Below, piece after piece: positions 47,672 to 56,133 of a DNA stretch of 64,000 nucleotides; position 1 is the first letter of the stretch, and each line of letters opens with the position of its first letter. The notes beneath the pieces were generated by a model. That model worked only from the letters and a program-made list of their open reading frames with translations. It did no database searches and had not been told where the DNA came from. Source of the DNA: Klebsiella sp. BIGb0138 (GTDB lineage: Bacteria; Pseudomonadota; Gammaproteobacteria; Enterobacterales; Enterobacteriaceae); the NCBI RefSeq assembly GCF_004342285.1, contig NZ_SMCV01000011.1:62001-126000 (forward strand), in the 5' to 3' direction. The position numbers and the translations under genes were made by a program.

Positions 47672-47680
47672 CCGCGCTCC

Positions 47681-48478
47681 TTAACGCCCGAGATAAACTT
47701 CAATCACCTGCTCGTTGGCCTGCACCTCGCGCAGCGAACCCTCCGCCAGCACCTGCCCCTGATGCAGCACCGTCACCCGGTCGGCGATGGTTTCAACAAA
47801 GCCCATATCGTGTTCCACCACCATCAGGGAGTGCTGTCCGGCAAGGGTACGAAACAGCTCGGCGGTGTACTCGGTTTCGGCATCGGTCATCCCGGCGGCA
47901 GGTTCGTCCAGCAGCAGCAGATGCGGCTCCTGCACCAGCAGCATGCCGATCTCGAGAAACTGCTTTTGCCCGTGCGAAAGCAGCCCCGCCGGCCGGGCGC
48001 GTTCGGCATCCAGCCGCAGCAGGCGCAGGATTTCGCTGATGCGATCCTCCTGCTCGCCGTTCAGCCGCGCCCGCAGGCTGGCCCAGACCGATTTATCGCC
48101 TTTCAGCGCCAGTTCGAGGTTTTCCGCCACGCTGAGCGCTTCAAACACCGTCGGCTTCTGAAATTTACGCCCGATCCCCTGGCGGGAGATGGCGATGGGG
48201 TCCAGCGCGATTAAATCTATCGACTGGTCGTACAACGCCCGGCCGCTCTGCGGGCGAGTTTTGCCGGTGATCACATCCATCAGGGTGGTTTTCCCGGCGC
48301 CGTTCGGCCCGATCACGCACCGCAGTTCGCCAACGCCAATCTCCAGCGAGAGGTCCGTCAGCGCCTGAAAACCGTCGAAATTAACGTTGATCTTCTCCAG
48401 TTGCAGCACCGGGTCGGTCTGCTCGCGAAAGCGGTCCGTCGGCTGCTGGCGGGTAAACAAACCTTCATCCGGTTGCAT
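47681..48478 (-). CDS. urtD: Urea ABC transporter ATP-binding protein UrtD
   Basis: 265 aa LivG-type ATPase with a 20-residue N-terminal extension. Walker A GPNGAGKTT (about 58-66), signature variant LLSHGQKQFLEIGMLL, Walker B HLLLLDEPAAGMTDAETEYTAEL and H-loop VVEHDMGFV. The SHGQKQ signature and AGMTDAET are characteristic of UrtD. Start and urtC stop share TGATG. Confidence 0.93.
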   Translation of the reverse strand: MQPDEGLFTRQQPTDRFREQTDPVLQLEKINVNFDGFQALTDLSLEIGVGELRCVIGPNGAGKTTLMDVITGKTRPQSGRALYDQSIDLIALDPIAISRQGIGRKFQKPTVFEALSVAENLELALKGDKSVWASLRARLNGEQEDRISEILRLLRLDAERARPAGLLSHGQKQFLEIGMLLVQEPHLLLLDEPAAGMTDAETEYTAELFRTLAGQHSLMVVEHDMGFVETIADRVTVLHQGQVLAEGSLREVQANEQVIEVYLGR

Positions 48479-49551
48479 CAGCGGTCTCCTTTGCGCAGCA
48501 GGCCGATCACCCCGCGCGGTAAAAATAGCGTGACGATGATAAAAATCAGCCCGAGGAACAGTTGCCAGTACTCCGGCATGGCGACGGTAAACAGGCTCTT
48601 CGCGCCGTTGACCAGACCGGCGCCCAGCACCGGGCCGATTAAGGTGCCGCGACCGCCGAGCGCCACCCAGATTGCCGCTTCGATCGAGTTAGTCGGCGAC
48701 ATCTCGCTGGGGTTGATGATCCCGACCTGCGGGACGTACAGCGCCCCCGCCAGCCCGCACAGCACCGCCGACAGCGTCCACACCAGCAGCTTGAACCCGC
48801 GCGGGTCGTAACCGCAGAACATCAGACGGTTCTCCGCGTCGCGCACCGCGGTTAAAATACGGCCAAATTTACTCTTCGCCAGCAGATAGCCGATCCATAA
48901 CGTCAGCAACAGCAGCAGCACCGTCGCCATAAACAGCGCCGCGCGGGTGCTGGTGGCGGTGATGGAAAAGCCGAGCAGCGTGGTGAATCCGGTAAAACCG
49001 TTGTTACCGCCAAAGCCGGTTTCGTTACGGAAGAAGAGCAGCATCCCGGCATAGGTCAATGCCTGGGTCATGATGGAGAAATAGACCCCTTTGATTTTCG
49101 AGCGAAAGGCAAACCAGCCGAACACCAGCGCCAGCAGCCCCGGCACCAGCACCACCAGCAGCATCGCCCAGGCAAAATGTTGCGTCCCCCACCAGAACCA
49201 CGGCAGCGCATCCCATGACAGAAAAGACATAAACGCCGGCAGGCCGTCCCCCGCCGCCTGGCGCATCAGATACATCCCCATCGCATAGCCGCCGAGGGCG
49301 AAGAAAATTCCGTGGCCCAGCGACAGCATCCCGGCGTAGCCCCAGACCAGGTCCAGCGCCACCGCCACGATGGCATAGCAGAGGATTTTTCCGGTGAGGG
49401 TCAACAGCCAGCTCGAGACCGCCAGCGGATGCGACTGCGGCAGCAGCGCCAGAAACGGCATACTTAACAACCCCAGCACCAGGAGTACGCCGAGCCATTG
49501 CAGCGGTCGCGGCGCCTTACGCGCCAATGTTAAGGTAATTGGTTGGCTCAT
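48478..49551 (-). CDS. urtC: Urea ABC transporter permease UrtC
   Basis: 357 aa LivM-type permease with about ten hydrophobic segments. It contains LSLGHGIFFALGGYAMGMYLM and the WVALGGRGTLIGPVLGAGLVNGAKS loop found in UrtC. Substrate passes through the UrtB–UrtC pair. TGATG overlaps link it to urtB and urtD, so the genes are translated together. Confidence 0.93.
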   Translation of the reverse strand: MSQPITLTLARKAPRPLQWLGVLLVLGLLSMPFLALLPQSHPLAVSSWLLTLTGKILCYAIVAVALDLVWGYAGMLSLGHGIFFALGGYAMGMYLMRQAAGDGLPAFMSFLSWDALPWFWWGTQHFAWAMLLVVLVPGLLALVFGWFAFRSKIKGVYFSIMTQALTYAGMLLFFRNETGFGGNNGFTGFTTLLGFSITATSTRAALFMATVLLLLLTLWIGYLLAKSKFGRILTAVRDAENRLMFCGYDPRGFKLLVWTLSAVLCGLAGALYVPQVGIINPSEMSPTNSIEAAIWVALGGRGTLIGPVLGAGLVNGAKSLFTVAMPEYWQLFLGLIFIIVTLFLPRGVIGLLRKGDR

Positions 49552-51116
49552 CAGTCAATAACCCTCCCTTTTAAGGCAAACAGGCCCTGCGGACGTTTCT
49601 GAATAAACAGGATGATCAGCACCAGGATCAGGATCTTGCCCAATACCGCTCCCAGCTGCGGTTCGAGGATTTTATTGAAGATGCCGAGGCCAAAGGCGGC
49701 CACCACGCTCCCCGCCAGCTGGCCAACGCCGCCGAGCACCACCACCAGGAAGGAGTCGATAATATAGCCCTGGCCGAGTTCCGGCCCGACGTTGCCAAGC
49801 TGCGACAGCGCCACGCCCCCCAGCCCGGCGATCCCGGAACCGAGGCCAAACGCCAGCATATCCACGCGCCCGGTCGGCACGCCGCAGCAGGCCGCCATCG
49901 CCCGGTTCTGCGTCACCGCCCGCACGTTCATCCCCAGTCGGGTTTTATTCAGAATCAGCCAGGTAAAGAACAGCACCAGCAGCACGAATCCCAGTACCGC
50001 CAGGCGGTTCCACGGCAGGATCAGGTTCGGCAGAACCTGCAGGCCGCCGGAGAGCCACGCCGGGTTCGCCACTTCAAGGTTCTGAGCGCCGAACAGCATG
50101 CGCACCAGCTGGATCAGCATCAGGCTGATGCCCCATGTCGCCAGCAAGGTCTCGAGCGGACGACCATAAAGGTGGCGGATAATGGTGCGCTCGAGCGCCA
50201 TGCCGATACCGCCGGTAACCAAAAATGCCACCGGCAGCGCAATCAGCGGATAAAAAGCCAGCCACTGCGGCGCCAGCTGGGCGAGCGCCTGCTGCACCAG
50301 CCAGCAGCTGTAGGCGCCGATCATCAGCATTTCGCCATGCGCCATATTGATCACCCCCAGCAGCCCGTAGGTAATGGCCAGCCCCAGCGCCGCCAGCAGC
50401 AGCACCGAACCCAGCGATAGCCCCATAAAAGCCTGACCGAGAATATCGCCGAGCAGCAGGCGCTGTTTAATCTGGCTCAGACTTTTCGCCGCCGCCTCGC
50501 GCACCCGGGCATCGGGCTCATGGTGCAGATCGGTATAGGGGATCAGCAGAGCCTGGGTTTCCGGGTCCACCGAGTGCCCGAGTCGTTCAACGGCGGCCAG
50601 CCGCCGGGCGCTGTCCGGACTGGCAAGCTGCAGACGGGCCAGCGCAATTTCCAGCTGGCTTTTGACCCCCTCGTCGGTTTCTACCGTCAGCCGTTGCTGC
50701 AATAGTCCGTCCATTTCCGGGGTGGCTTCCCGCTGCAATGTTTTCGCCGCCGCCGCCCTTTCAGTGACACTGTCACTGACCAGCAGATGCGTCGCCAGCG
50801 CGCCGGCGACCAGATTACGCAAGCGGTTGGTGAGACGCACCGGTTTTGTGCTGCCCTGTGGCGCCGGGGCGGCCCCCAGCGCCTGCTGCTGGCTGAAGGC
50901 GTGGCCGCCTTCGTCCGCCACCAGGGTTTCCGCTTTCAGCGCCCGCAGCAGCGGCAGCCGCTGCGCGTCCGGCGCGGCGGCCCACTGCTCCAGCAGGCGC
51001 GCCTGCTGAGTGCGGTTGGCCGCCACAAAATCATCCGCGTCCGCTGCCTGCGCCCGCCACGGCACTATCAACACCAGTAGCGCGAGGTAATAACCCAACA
51101 TGCGCCATGTGCTCAT
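49551..51116 (-). CDS. urtB: Urea ABC transporter permease UrtB
   Basis: 521 aa. A signal-like N-terminus is followed by about 200 residues of helical periplasmic repeats (with LLQQRLTVETDEGVKSQLEIALARLQL), a feature of UrtB not found in LivH. The C-terminal 290 residues are a LivH-type permease with GLLGVINMAHGEMLMIGAYSCW. It is separated from urtA by a hairpin-rich gap. Confidence 0.93.
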   Translation of the reverse strand: MSTWRMLGYYLALLVLIVPWRAQAADADDFVAANRTQQARLLEQWAAAPDAQRLPLLRALKAETLVADEGGHAFSQQQALGAAPAPQGSTKPVRLTNRLRNLVAGALATHLLVSDSVTERAAAAKTLQREATPEMDGLLQQRLTVETDEGVKSQLEIALARLQLASPDSARRLAAVERLGHSVDPETQALLIPYTDLHHEPDARVREAAAKSLSQIKQRLLLGDILGQAFMGLSLGSVLLLAALGLAITYGLLGVINMAHGEMLMIGAYSCWLVQQALAQLAPQWLAFYPLIALPVAFLVTGGIGMALERTIIRHLYGRPLETLLATWGISLMLIQLVRMLFGAQNLEVANPAWLSGGLQVLPNLILPWNRLAVLGFVLLVLFFTWLILNKTRLGMNVRAVTQNRAMAACCGVPTGRVDMLAFGLGSGIAGLGGVALSQLGNVGPELGQGYIIDSFLVVVLGGVGQLAGSVVAAFGLGIFNKILEPQLGAVLGKILILVLIILFIQKRPQGLFALKGRVID

Positions 51117-51183
51117 GAGTCTCTCCTTGTGTGTGTCATCTCCCCGTTAACGCTGACGAAGATAGCGCGGGGATCCGGGACAT

Positions 51184-51248
51184 CCCCGGTCGCGCTGACC
51201 GGGGCTACGGTGATGCAGCCCGGGCAAGGCGCTCACGCCGCGCCCGGG
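51184..51248 (-). other. Hairpins in the urtA-urtB gap
   Basis: CCCCGGTC (51184-51191) pairs with GACCGGGG (51197-51204). GCCCGGGC (51218-51225) and GCCCGGG (51242-51248) can also pair. REP-like hairpins after a binding-protein gene often stabilise its mRNA and reduce read-through, so urtA may be made in excess over the permease genes. Confidence 0.5.
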
Positions 51249-51258
51249 AGAGATGCGC

Positions 51259-52530
51259 TTAATTGGCGGCGGTTTTCACCGGATGATCGGGCTTCTTATC
51301 GTTACCGGCGATCCACGGACTCCACGGCTGGGCACGTACCGGCTCATCGGTCTGCCAGACGACGTTAAACTGGCCGTTGCCTTCAATTTCACCAATCATC
51401 ACCGGCTTATGCAGATGGTGGTTGGTGGCGTCCATCGTCAGGGTGAAACCTGACGGCGCGTTGAAGGTTTGCCCGGCCATCGCATCCCGCACCTTATCAA
51501 CATCCGTGGTACCGGCTTTGGTCACCGCCTGGGCCCACATATGCAGCCCCACCCAGGTCGCTTCCATCGGATCGTTGGTCACCACGGTGTCGGCGTTCGG
51601 CAGCTTATGGGCTTTGGCATAGGCGCGATAGTCGGCAACGAACTGTTTATTCGTCGGGTTATCAACCGATTCAAAGTAGTTCCACGCCGCAAGGTTGCCT
51701 ACCAGCGGTTTGGTATCGATACCGCGCAGCTCCTCTTCGCCCACCGAGAAGGCCACGACCGGCACATCGGTCGCCTTCAGGCCCTGGTTTGCCAGCTCTT
51801 TATAGAACGGCACGTTGGAATCGCCGTTGATGGTGGAGACCACCGCGGTTTTGCCGCCGGCCGAGAATTTCTTAATATTGGCGACGATAGTCTGGTAGTC
51901 GCTGTAGCCGAAGGGGGTGTACACCTCTTCGATATCTTTATCCTGAATCCCTTTCGCATGCAGGAAAGCGCGCAGGATCTTATTGGTGGTACGCGGATAG
52001 ACATAGTCGGTGCCCAGCAGGAAGAAACGCTTCGCCCCGCCGCCATCTTCGCTCAGCAGATATTCCACCGCCGGGATCGCCTGCTGGTTGGGTGCCGCGC
52101 CGGTGTAAAAGACGTTCGGCGACATCTCTTCGCCTTCATACTGCACCGGATAGAACAGCAGGCCGTTGAGCTCTTCAAATACCGGCAGGACCGACTTGCG
52201 CGAGACCGACGTCCAGCAGCCAAAAACCGCCGCCACTTTGTCCTGGGTCAGCAGCTGACGCGCCTTTTCCGCGAACAGCGGCCAGTTTGACGCCGGGTCG
52301 ACCACCACCGGTTCGAGTTTTTTCCCCAGCACGCCGCCGCTGGCGTTAATGTCGTCAATCGCCATCAGCGCAACGTCTTTCAACGGCGTTTCGGAGATCG
52401 CCATCGTCCCGGAGAGCGAATGCATAATGCCGACCTTAATGGTGTCGGCGGCGTAAACCTGGAACGAGTAGCCCATGCTGATGACAGAGGCGGAGAGTGC
52501 GAAAGCTTTTAATAATGTTCGACGCTGCAT
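51259..52530 (-). CDS. urtA: Urea ABC transporter substrate-binding protein UrtA
   Basis: 423 aa. Signal peptide about residues 1-27, then a LivJ-like type I periplasmic binding fold: TIKVGIMHSLSGTMAISETPLKDVALMAIDDINASGGVLGKKL, CWTSVSRKSVLPVFEELNGLLFYPVQYEGEE and HHLHKPVMIGEI, all typical of UrtA (urea or short amides). Urea taken up would feed urease, which is not in this window. A sigma-54 type promoter lies about 60 bp upstream. Confidence 0.95.
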   Translation of the reverse strand: MQRRTLLKAFALSASVISMGYSFQVYAADTIKVGIMHSLSGTMAISETPLKDVALMAIDDINASGGVLGKKLEPVVVDPASNWPLFAEKARQLLTQDKVAAVFGCWTSVSRKSVLPVFEELNGLLFYPVQYEGEEMSPNVFYTGAAPNQQAIPAVEYLLSEDGGGAKRFFLLGTDYVYPRTTNKILRAFLHAKGIQDKDIEEVYTPFGYSDYQTIVANIKKFSAGGKTAVVSTINGDSNVPFYKELANQGLKATDVPVVAFSVGEEELRGIDTKPLVGNLAAWNYFESVDNPTNKQFVADYRAYAKAHKLPNADTVVTNDPMEATWVGLHMWAQAVTKAGTTDVDKVRDAMAGQTFNAPSGFTLTMDATNHHLHKPVMIGEIEGNGQFNVVWQTDEPVRAQPWSPWIAGNDKKPDHPVKTAAN

Positions 52531-52590
52531 GATTCACTCCTGAATATCGCAAAAACAAAAAATGAATTAACGACTAGCCGGAAGTGATAA

Positions 52591-52606
52591 GGCAAAAACG
52601 GTGCCA
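52591..52606 (-). promoter_or_regulatory. Sigma-54 promoter of the urt operon
   Basis: On the minus strand TGGCACCGTTTTTGCC fits the RpoN consensus TGGCAC-N5-TTGC, with GG and GC exactly 10 bp apart. Transcription should begin near 52579, about 50 bases before urtA. It fits nitrogen-limitation control through NtrC. Confidence 0.8.
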
Positions 52607-52660
52607 GGTTGTCTGGCGGCGGGAAGGCGCGGCGTGGCGCAGGAGAGAAAATACCGGCAG

Positions 52661-52691
52661 GCAGCGTTGCCTCAAAAAGGTGCAACGCTGC
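52661..52691. promoter_or_regulatory. Dyad upstream of urt, candidate NtrC enhancer
   Basis: Perfect 10-bp arms GCAGCGTTGC (52661-52670) and GCAACGCTGC (52682-52691). On the minus strand the core TGCACC-TTTT-TGAGGCA resembles the NtrC site TGCACY-N4-TGGTGCA. The centre is about 97 bp upstream of the predicted urt start. It also lies just after the MetE-type stop and could instead act as its terminator. Confidence 0.5.
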
Positions 52692-52705
52692 GCTATGAAG
52701 AGCGG

Positions 52706-53809
52706 TTACCAGACCTGGGCGGCGATCCCGGTGACCAGGCGGACTTTATCCCACTGCTGGGCTTCGGTCAGGGCGTTACCTTCTTCCGTCGAGGCAAAGC
52801 CGCACTGCGGGCTGAGGCAGATCTGCTGCAGCGAGACATATTGCGCCGCCTCCTGCAGACGCGCTTTCACCCCCTGCGGGTTTTCCAGTTCGCCGTTTTT
52901 AGTGGTGATCAGTCCCAGCACCACCTGCTGCTTGCCCGGGCGGATAAAGCGCAGCGGCGCGAAGTCGCCGGAGCGGTCGTTATCATATTCCAGGAAGAAG
53001 GCATCGACGTTAACGCCGCCGAACAAGACTTCCGCCACCGGCTCGTAACCCCCTTCCGAGATCCAGGTGGAGCGGAAGTTACCGCGACAGACGTGCAGGC
53101 CGATGGTTAAATCATCCGGCTTCCCTTCCAGAGCCTTATTCAGCACCCGGGCATAGGTCCGCGCCAGCTCGTCCGGGTCGTCGCCGCGTTCGCGTACCTG
53201 CTGGCGCTGCTCATCGGAACACAGATAGGCCCAGACGGTATCGTCCAGCTGCAGGTAGCGGCAACCGGCATCGTAGAAGGCGCGGATCGCATCGCGCCAG
53301 GTGGTCGCCAGATCGTCGAAATAGTCCGTCAGATCCGGGTAAACCGTGGCGTCAATATCTTTGCGCCCGCCGCGGAAGTGCAGCACGCTTGGGCTCGGGA
53401 TGGTCATTTTCGGCTGGGCGTCGCCGCTGATGCTTTTCAGGTAGCGGAAATCTTCCAGCATCGGGTGATCGCCAAAGGCCAGCCTCCCGGTGACGCGAAT
53501 GCCGTGGGCTTTCGTCTGCACGCCGTTGAACTGGATGCCTTTATCGGAATCGTAGCGCTCTACGCCCTGTAAACCATCAAAGAAATCAAAGTGCCACCAC
53601 GCGCGGCGAAACTCGCCATCGGTGACCACGTGCAGGCCGCAGTCGCACTGCTGCTGTACCAACTGGCGGATCGCCTCATTTTCGATCTGCCGCAGCTGCT
53701 GCGCATCGATGGCGCCTTCGGCCAGCTGCTGGCGCGCGAGTTTGATCGCATCCGGACGTAAAAAACTGCCGACGATATCCGCGCGGAACGGGGCCTGTTG
53801 ACGTTGCAT
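52706..53809 (-). CDS. MetE C-terminal-type methionine synthase family protein
   Basis: 367 aa cobalamin-independent methionine synthase-like TIM barrel, corresponding to the catalytic half of MetE and similar to the YxjG/YxjH group. Zinc ligands are visible in GLHVCRGN (His and Cys), the Glu of FFLEYDND and the C-terminal SPQCGF Cys. It may transfer a methyl group from an alternative donor to homocysteine. Tandem Met boxes upstream support a role in methionine metabolism. Confidence 0.87.
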   Translation of the reverse strand: MQRQQAPFRADIVGSFLRPDAIKLARQQLAEGAIDAQQLRQIENEAIRQLVQQQCDCGLHVVTDGEFRRAWWHFDFFDGLQGVERYDSDKGIQFNGVQTKAHGIRVTGRLAFGDHPMLEDFRYLKSISGDAQPKMTIPSPSVLHFRGGRKDIDATVYPDLTDYFDDLATTWRDAIRAFYDAGCRYLQLDDTVWAYLCSDEQRQQVRERGDDPDELARTYARVLNKALEGKPDDLTIGLHVCRGNFRSTWISEGGYEPVAEVLFGGVNVDAFFLEYDNDRSGDFAPLRFIRPGKQQVVLGLITTKNGELENPQGVKARLQEAAQYVSLQQICLSPQCGFASTEEGNALTEAQQWDKVRLVTGIAAQVW

Positions 53810-53872
53810 GGGGTCTCCTTAGCGGGAAGCAGGGTTAGTTGCCTACCGTGATAGTTCATTATTTGAATATTT

Positions 53873-53896
53873 GGACTTCTGGATGTCTATATGTCC
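53873..53896. promoter_or_regulatory. Tandem MetJ-type Met boxes
   Basis: Three consecutive 8-mers GGACTTCT, GGATGTCT and ATATGTCC match AGACGTCT at 6, 6 and 5 of 8 positions with exact 8-bp phasing. They lie 64-87 bp upstream of the MetE-type start. Repression by MetJ with S-adenosylmethionine is inferred. Confidence 0.65.
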
Positions 53897-54004
53897 AGAT
53901 ACTGGCATGCGGCGGCGCGGTCAGCAAACGAGAATAATTCATGGGATGTGAAATAAATTCATGTAGCGATCGGCTCGCCCGCGGCAAACCGATCGCTTGT
54001 CGGC

Positions 54005-54397
54005 TTATTCGGCGAACGGCAGCCCCTCATCCTGCCAGCCGGTCAGACCGCCCAGCATTATTTTCACCGGTCGCCCCAGCCCGGCCAGTTTTAAAGCGGC
54101 GATGTCCGCGCCGTTGCAATGCGGCCCCGCGCAGTAAACCACGAACAGCGTTTCTTGCGGCCAGTGCGCCAATCTGGCGGCATCGATCTGGCGATGGGGC
54201 AGATGCAGCGCCCCGGGGAGATGGCGTCGGGCAAAGGTTTCCGCGCTACCGACAACGTGCAGCAGAACAAAATCGACCTCGCCGTCGCGCATTGCGCTAT
54301 AGACATCCGCGCAGTCGGTTTCAAAACTCAGTTTTTGCCGAAACCACGCGGCGGCTTGATTTGCAGCGGCGGGGGCAAATGCGGTTACAACACTCAT
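54005..54397 (-). CDS. Rhodanese-like domain protein
   Basis: 130 aa single rhodanese domain. VDFVLLHVVGSAETFARRHLPGALHLPH is the substrate-domain CH2-like segment. The loop VVYCAGPHCNGADIAAL carries the likely active-site Cys (first Cys of CAGPHC). It should transfer sulfur or serve as a regulatory relative. It is divergent from an FtrA-type regulator 68 bp away, which probably controls it. Confidence 0.86.
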   Translation of the reverse strand: MSVVTAFAPAAANQAAAWFRQKLSFETDCADVYSAMRDGEVDFVLLHVVGSAETFARRHLPGALHLPHRQIDAARLAHWPQETLFVVYCAGPHCNGADIAALKLAGLGRPVKIMLGGLTGWQDEGLPFAE

Positions 54398-54465
54398 GGC
54401 GTATTCTCCTTGTCTGTGGTACCACTAATTTACTGAATCCGCTGACCTCTCATCTGCCGACAACC

Positions 54466-55500
54466 ATGACAGAAAACGCTGAAATCCTGACAAACCACTC
54501 CGTGACGGTGTCACAAAAAGGCCACCGCGTCGTTGCCCTGGCCTATGACGGCTTATGTACTTTTGAGTTTGGTATTGCGGTGGAGGTCTTCGGCCTGCCC
54601 CGCCCGGAGATGGGCGAGCGCTGGTATCGGTTCGCGGTAGCCGCGGTGGATGGGGGCGAGCTGCGGGCCACCGGCGGGATCAGCCTGGTGACCGATGGCG
54701 GTATGGATTTGCTTAGTGAAGCAGACACCATTGTGGTGCCCGGCTGGCGCGGGATTGACTCCCCGGTTCCCGCCGCCCTGTGCGCCGCGTTAATCGCGGC
54801 CCATGCCCGCGGCTGCCGGATTATTTCCATCTGCTCCGGCGTATTTGTGCTGGCGGCGGCGGGGTTACTCAATGGCCGCCGGGCGACAACCCACTGGCGC
54901 TATACCGACCAGCTGCGCCAGCGCTTTCCAGGGGTCGAGGTGGTCGCCGATGTACTGTATGTCGGCGCAGACGGAGTGATGACCTCCGCAGGCAGCGCCG
55001 CCGGGATCGATTTATGCCTGCATCTGGTACGCGAAGATTATGGCATTGAGGCCGCGAATACGGTAGCCCGACGCCTGGTGGTTTCCCCTCACCGCGATGG
55101 CGCGCAGGCGCAGCAGGTTGTCCGCCCCGTCGCTCAGGCGCGGGAAAGCCAGCGGCTGGGGCTGGTGTTCGATTTTCTGCACCAGCACCTTGCCGCCAGC
55201 CATACCGTGGCGTCTCTGGCCCAGCGGGCGGGAATGAGTCCGCGCACCTTTTTACGCCGCTTTCAGGCCGCTACCGGCAAAACCCCTGCCCGCTGGCTGC
55301 TGGATGAACGCCTGCAGCGCGCGAGACAGCATCTTACCCACAGCCGCATCAGCGTGGAGAAAATCGCCGAACTCAGCGGTTTTGCCGATGCCAGCACCCT
55401 GCGGCACCACTTTCGCCAGCAGTTCGCCCTCAGCCCGTCGCAGTACCGGAAGCAGTTTTCCAGCACCGCGGTTGAAAAAACATCGCCAACCGCGCGGTAG
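54466..55500 (+). CDS. ftrA: FtrA/GlxA-type AraC-family regulator
   Basis: 344 aa from ATG 54466; much longer in-frame starts overlap the divergent rhodanese gene and are unlikely. An N-terminal DJ-1/PfpI-like domain (about 20-190, with the nucleophile-elbow-like ISICSGVFVLAAAGLLNGRRATTHW) is fused to a C-terminal AraC double HTH (VASLAQRAGMSPRTFLRRFQAATGKTPARWL and EKIAELSGFADASTLRHHFRQQF). This is the FtrA arrangement. It is divergent from the rhodanese gene, a common FtrA partner. Confidence 0.88.
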   Translation: MTENAEILTNHSVTVSQKGHRVVALAYDGLCTFEFGIAVEVFGLPRPEMGERWYRFAVAAVDGGELRATGGISLVTDGGMDLLSEADTIVVPGWRGIDSPVPAALCAALIAAHARGCRIISICSGVFVLAAAGLLNGRRATTHWRYTDQLRQRFPGVEVVADVLYVGADGVMTSAGSAAGIDLCLHLVREDYGIEAANTVARRLVVSPHRDGAQAQQVVRPVAQARESQRLGLVFDFLHQHLAASHTVASLAQRAGMSPRTFLRRFQAATGKTPARWLLDERLQRARQHLTHSRISVEKIAELSGFADASTLRHHFRQQFALSPSQYRKQFSSTAVEKTSPTAR

Positions 55501-55612
55501 CGTTGCTGGCCGAAAAACCCATGCCGCGATTCTGGTCGTCTGGCCGCACCATGCCCGTCGGTTGCCGTACGGTCCCTGGTGATTCTTTATTTACAGATGA
55601 AAAAGTTTACCT

Positions 55613-55647
55613 TGTTAATTAATTGTTTAGATTGACCTGGTTATGAT
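55613..55647 (+). promoter_or_regulatory. PhoP box and -10 element of mgtS
   Basis: TGTTAA (55613-55618), five bases, TGTTTA (55624-55629) matches the PhoP direct repeat at 11 of 12 positions. TATGAT (55642-55647) starts exactly 12 bases later, the spacing of class I PhoP promoters. A transcript would begin near 55654, about 66 bases before mgtS. Confidence 0.8.
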
Positions 55648-55719
55648 TCATTCAACAACCGTAAACCCTGTTCAATAAGGACGACTTAGCGCACACCAAA
55701 AAACTCATGGAGGTTAATC

Positions 55720-55815
55720 ATGCTGGGAAATATGCATGTATTCATGGCAGTACTGGGAACGATTCTGTTCTTTGGTTTTCTTGCCGCGTATCTAAGCCAT
55801 AAATGGGATGACTGA
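55720..55815 (+). CDS. mgtS: Small membrane protein MgtS (YneM)
   Basis: 31 aa, nearly identical to E. coli MgtS: begins MLGNMHVFMAVLGTILFFG and ends SHKWDD, a single inner-membrane helix. GGAGG lies seven bases before the ATG. In E. coli MgtS is induced at low Mg2+ by PhoPQ and stabilises the Mg2+ importer MgtA. The PhoP box upstream and the terminator downstream are intact. The position after the eamA region matches E. coli, with large insertions between. Confidence 0.93.
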   Translation: MLGNMHVFMAVLGTILFFGFLAAYLSHKWDD

Positions 55816-55842
55816 TGAACGACGATAATCCCCACCCGTAAG

Positions 55843-55873
55843 CGCCCCCTGCTGCTGATTGCACCAGGGGGCG
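55843..55873 (+). terminator. mgtS terminator
   Basis: CGCCCCCTG (55843-55851) and CAGGGGGCG (55865-55873) form a perfect 9-bp stem followed by TTCTGCTTTT, 27 bp after the stop. The 55874-56087 stretch beyond shows no protein gene; E. coli has the PhoP-dependent sRNA mgrR next to mgtS, but I cannot recognise it here. Confidence 0.75.
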
Positions 55874-56087
55874 TTCTGCTTTTGGCTTCCTGATCGTGCC
55901 GTTATGTCTCGCGTGTAGATACAATAGCCCACCGTTCGGCCTGCCGTCCCGATTTCAACGAAGATCTTCTGCACCCTCTCAGGGACATAAACAATATCCC
56001 GAAAAATCACTAAAAAAGAATGCTGCGTTTTTGCGGGGTACTTACAGTTATATGTCGCCAGTCAGGTCATGAGCCCTCTACGAAAAA

Positions 56088-56105
56088 GGCCCGCAAAGGC
56101 GGGCC
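56088..56105 (-). terminator. Terminator of the Hsp20 gene
   Basis: GGCCCGC (56088-56094) and GCGGGCC (56099-56105) form a 7-bp stem. On the minus strand TTTTTCG follows directly. Confidence 0.85.
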
Positions 56106-56133
56106 TGGTGCAGATCAACTCACAGCGTATAGA

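Noticed and set aside
53941..54465. Long N-terminal extension of the FtrA-type regulator
   Set aside because: The 175 upstream codons run opposite the rhodanese gene and are Arg/Pro-rich without domain pattern; the family starts near the ATG at 54466.
55987..56005. TGTTTA on the minus strand near mgtS, considered as a PhoP box for an mgrR-like RNA
   Set aside because: The partner repeat five bases upstream does not match and no -10 lies at the right distance.
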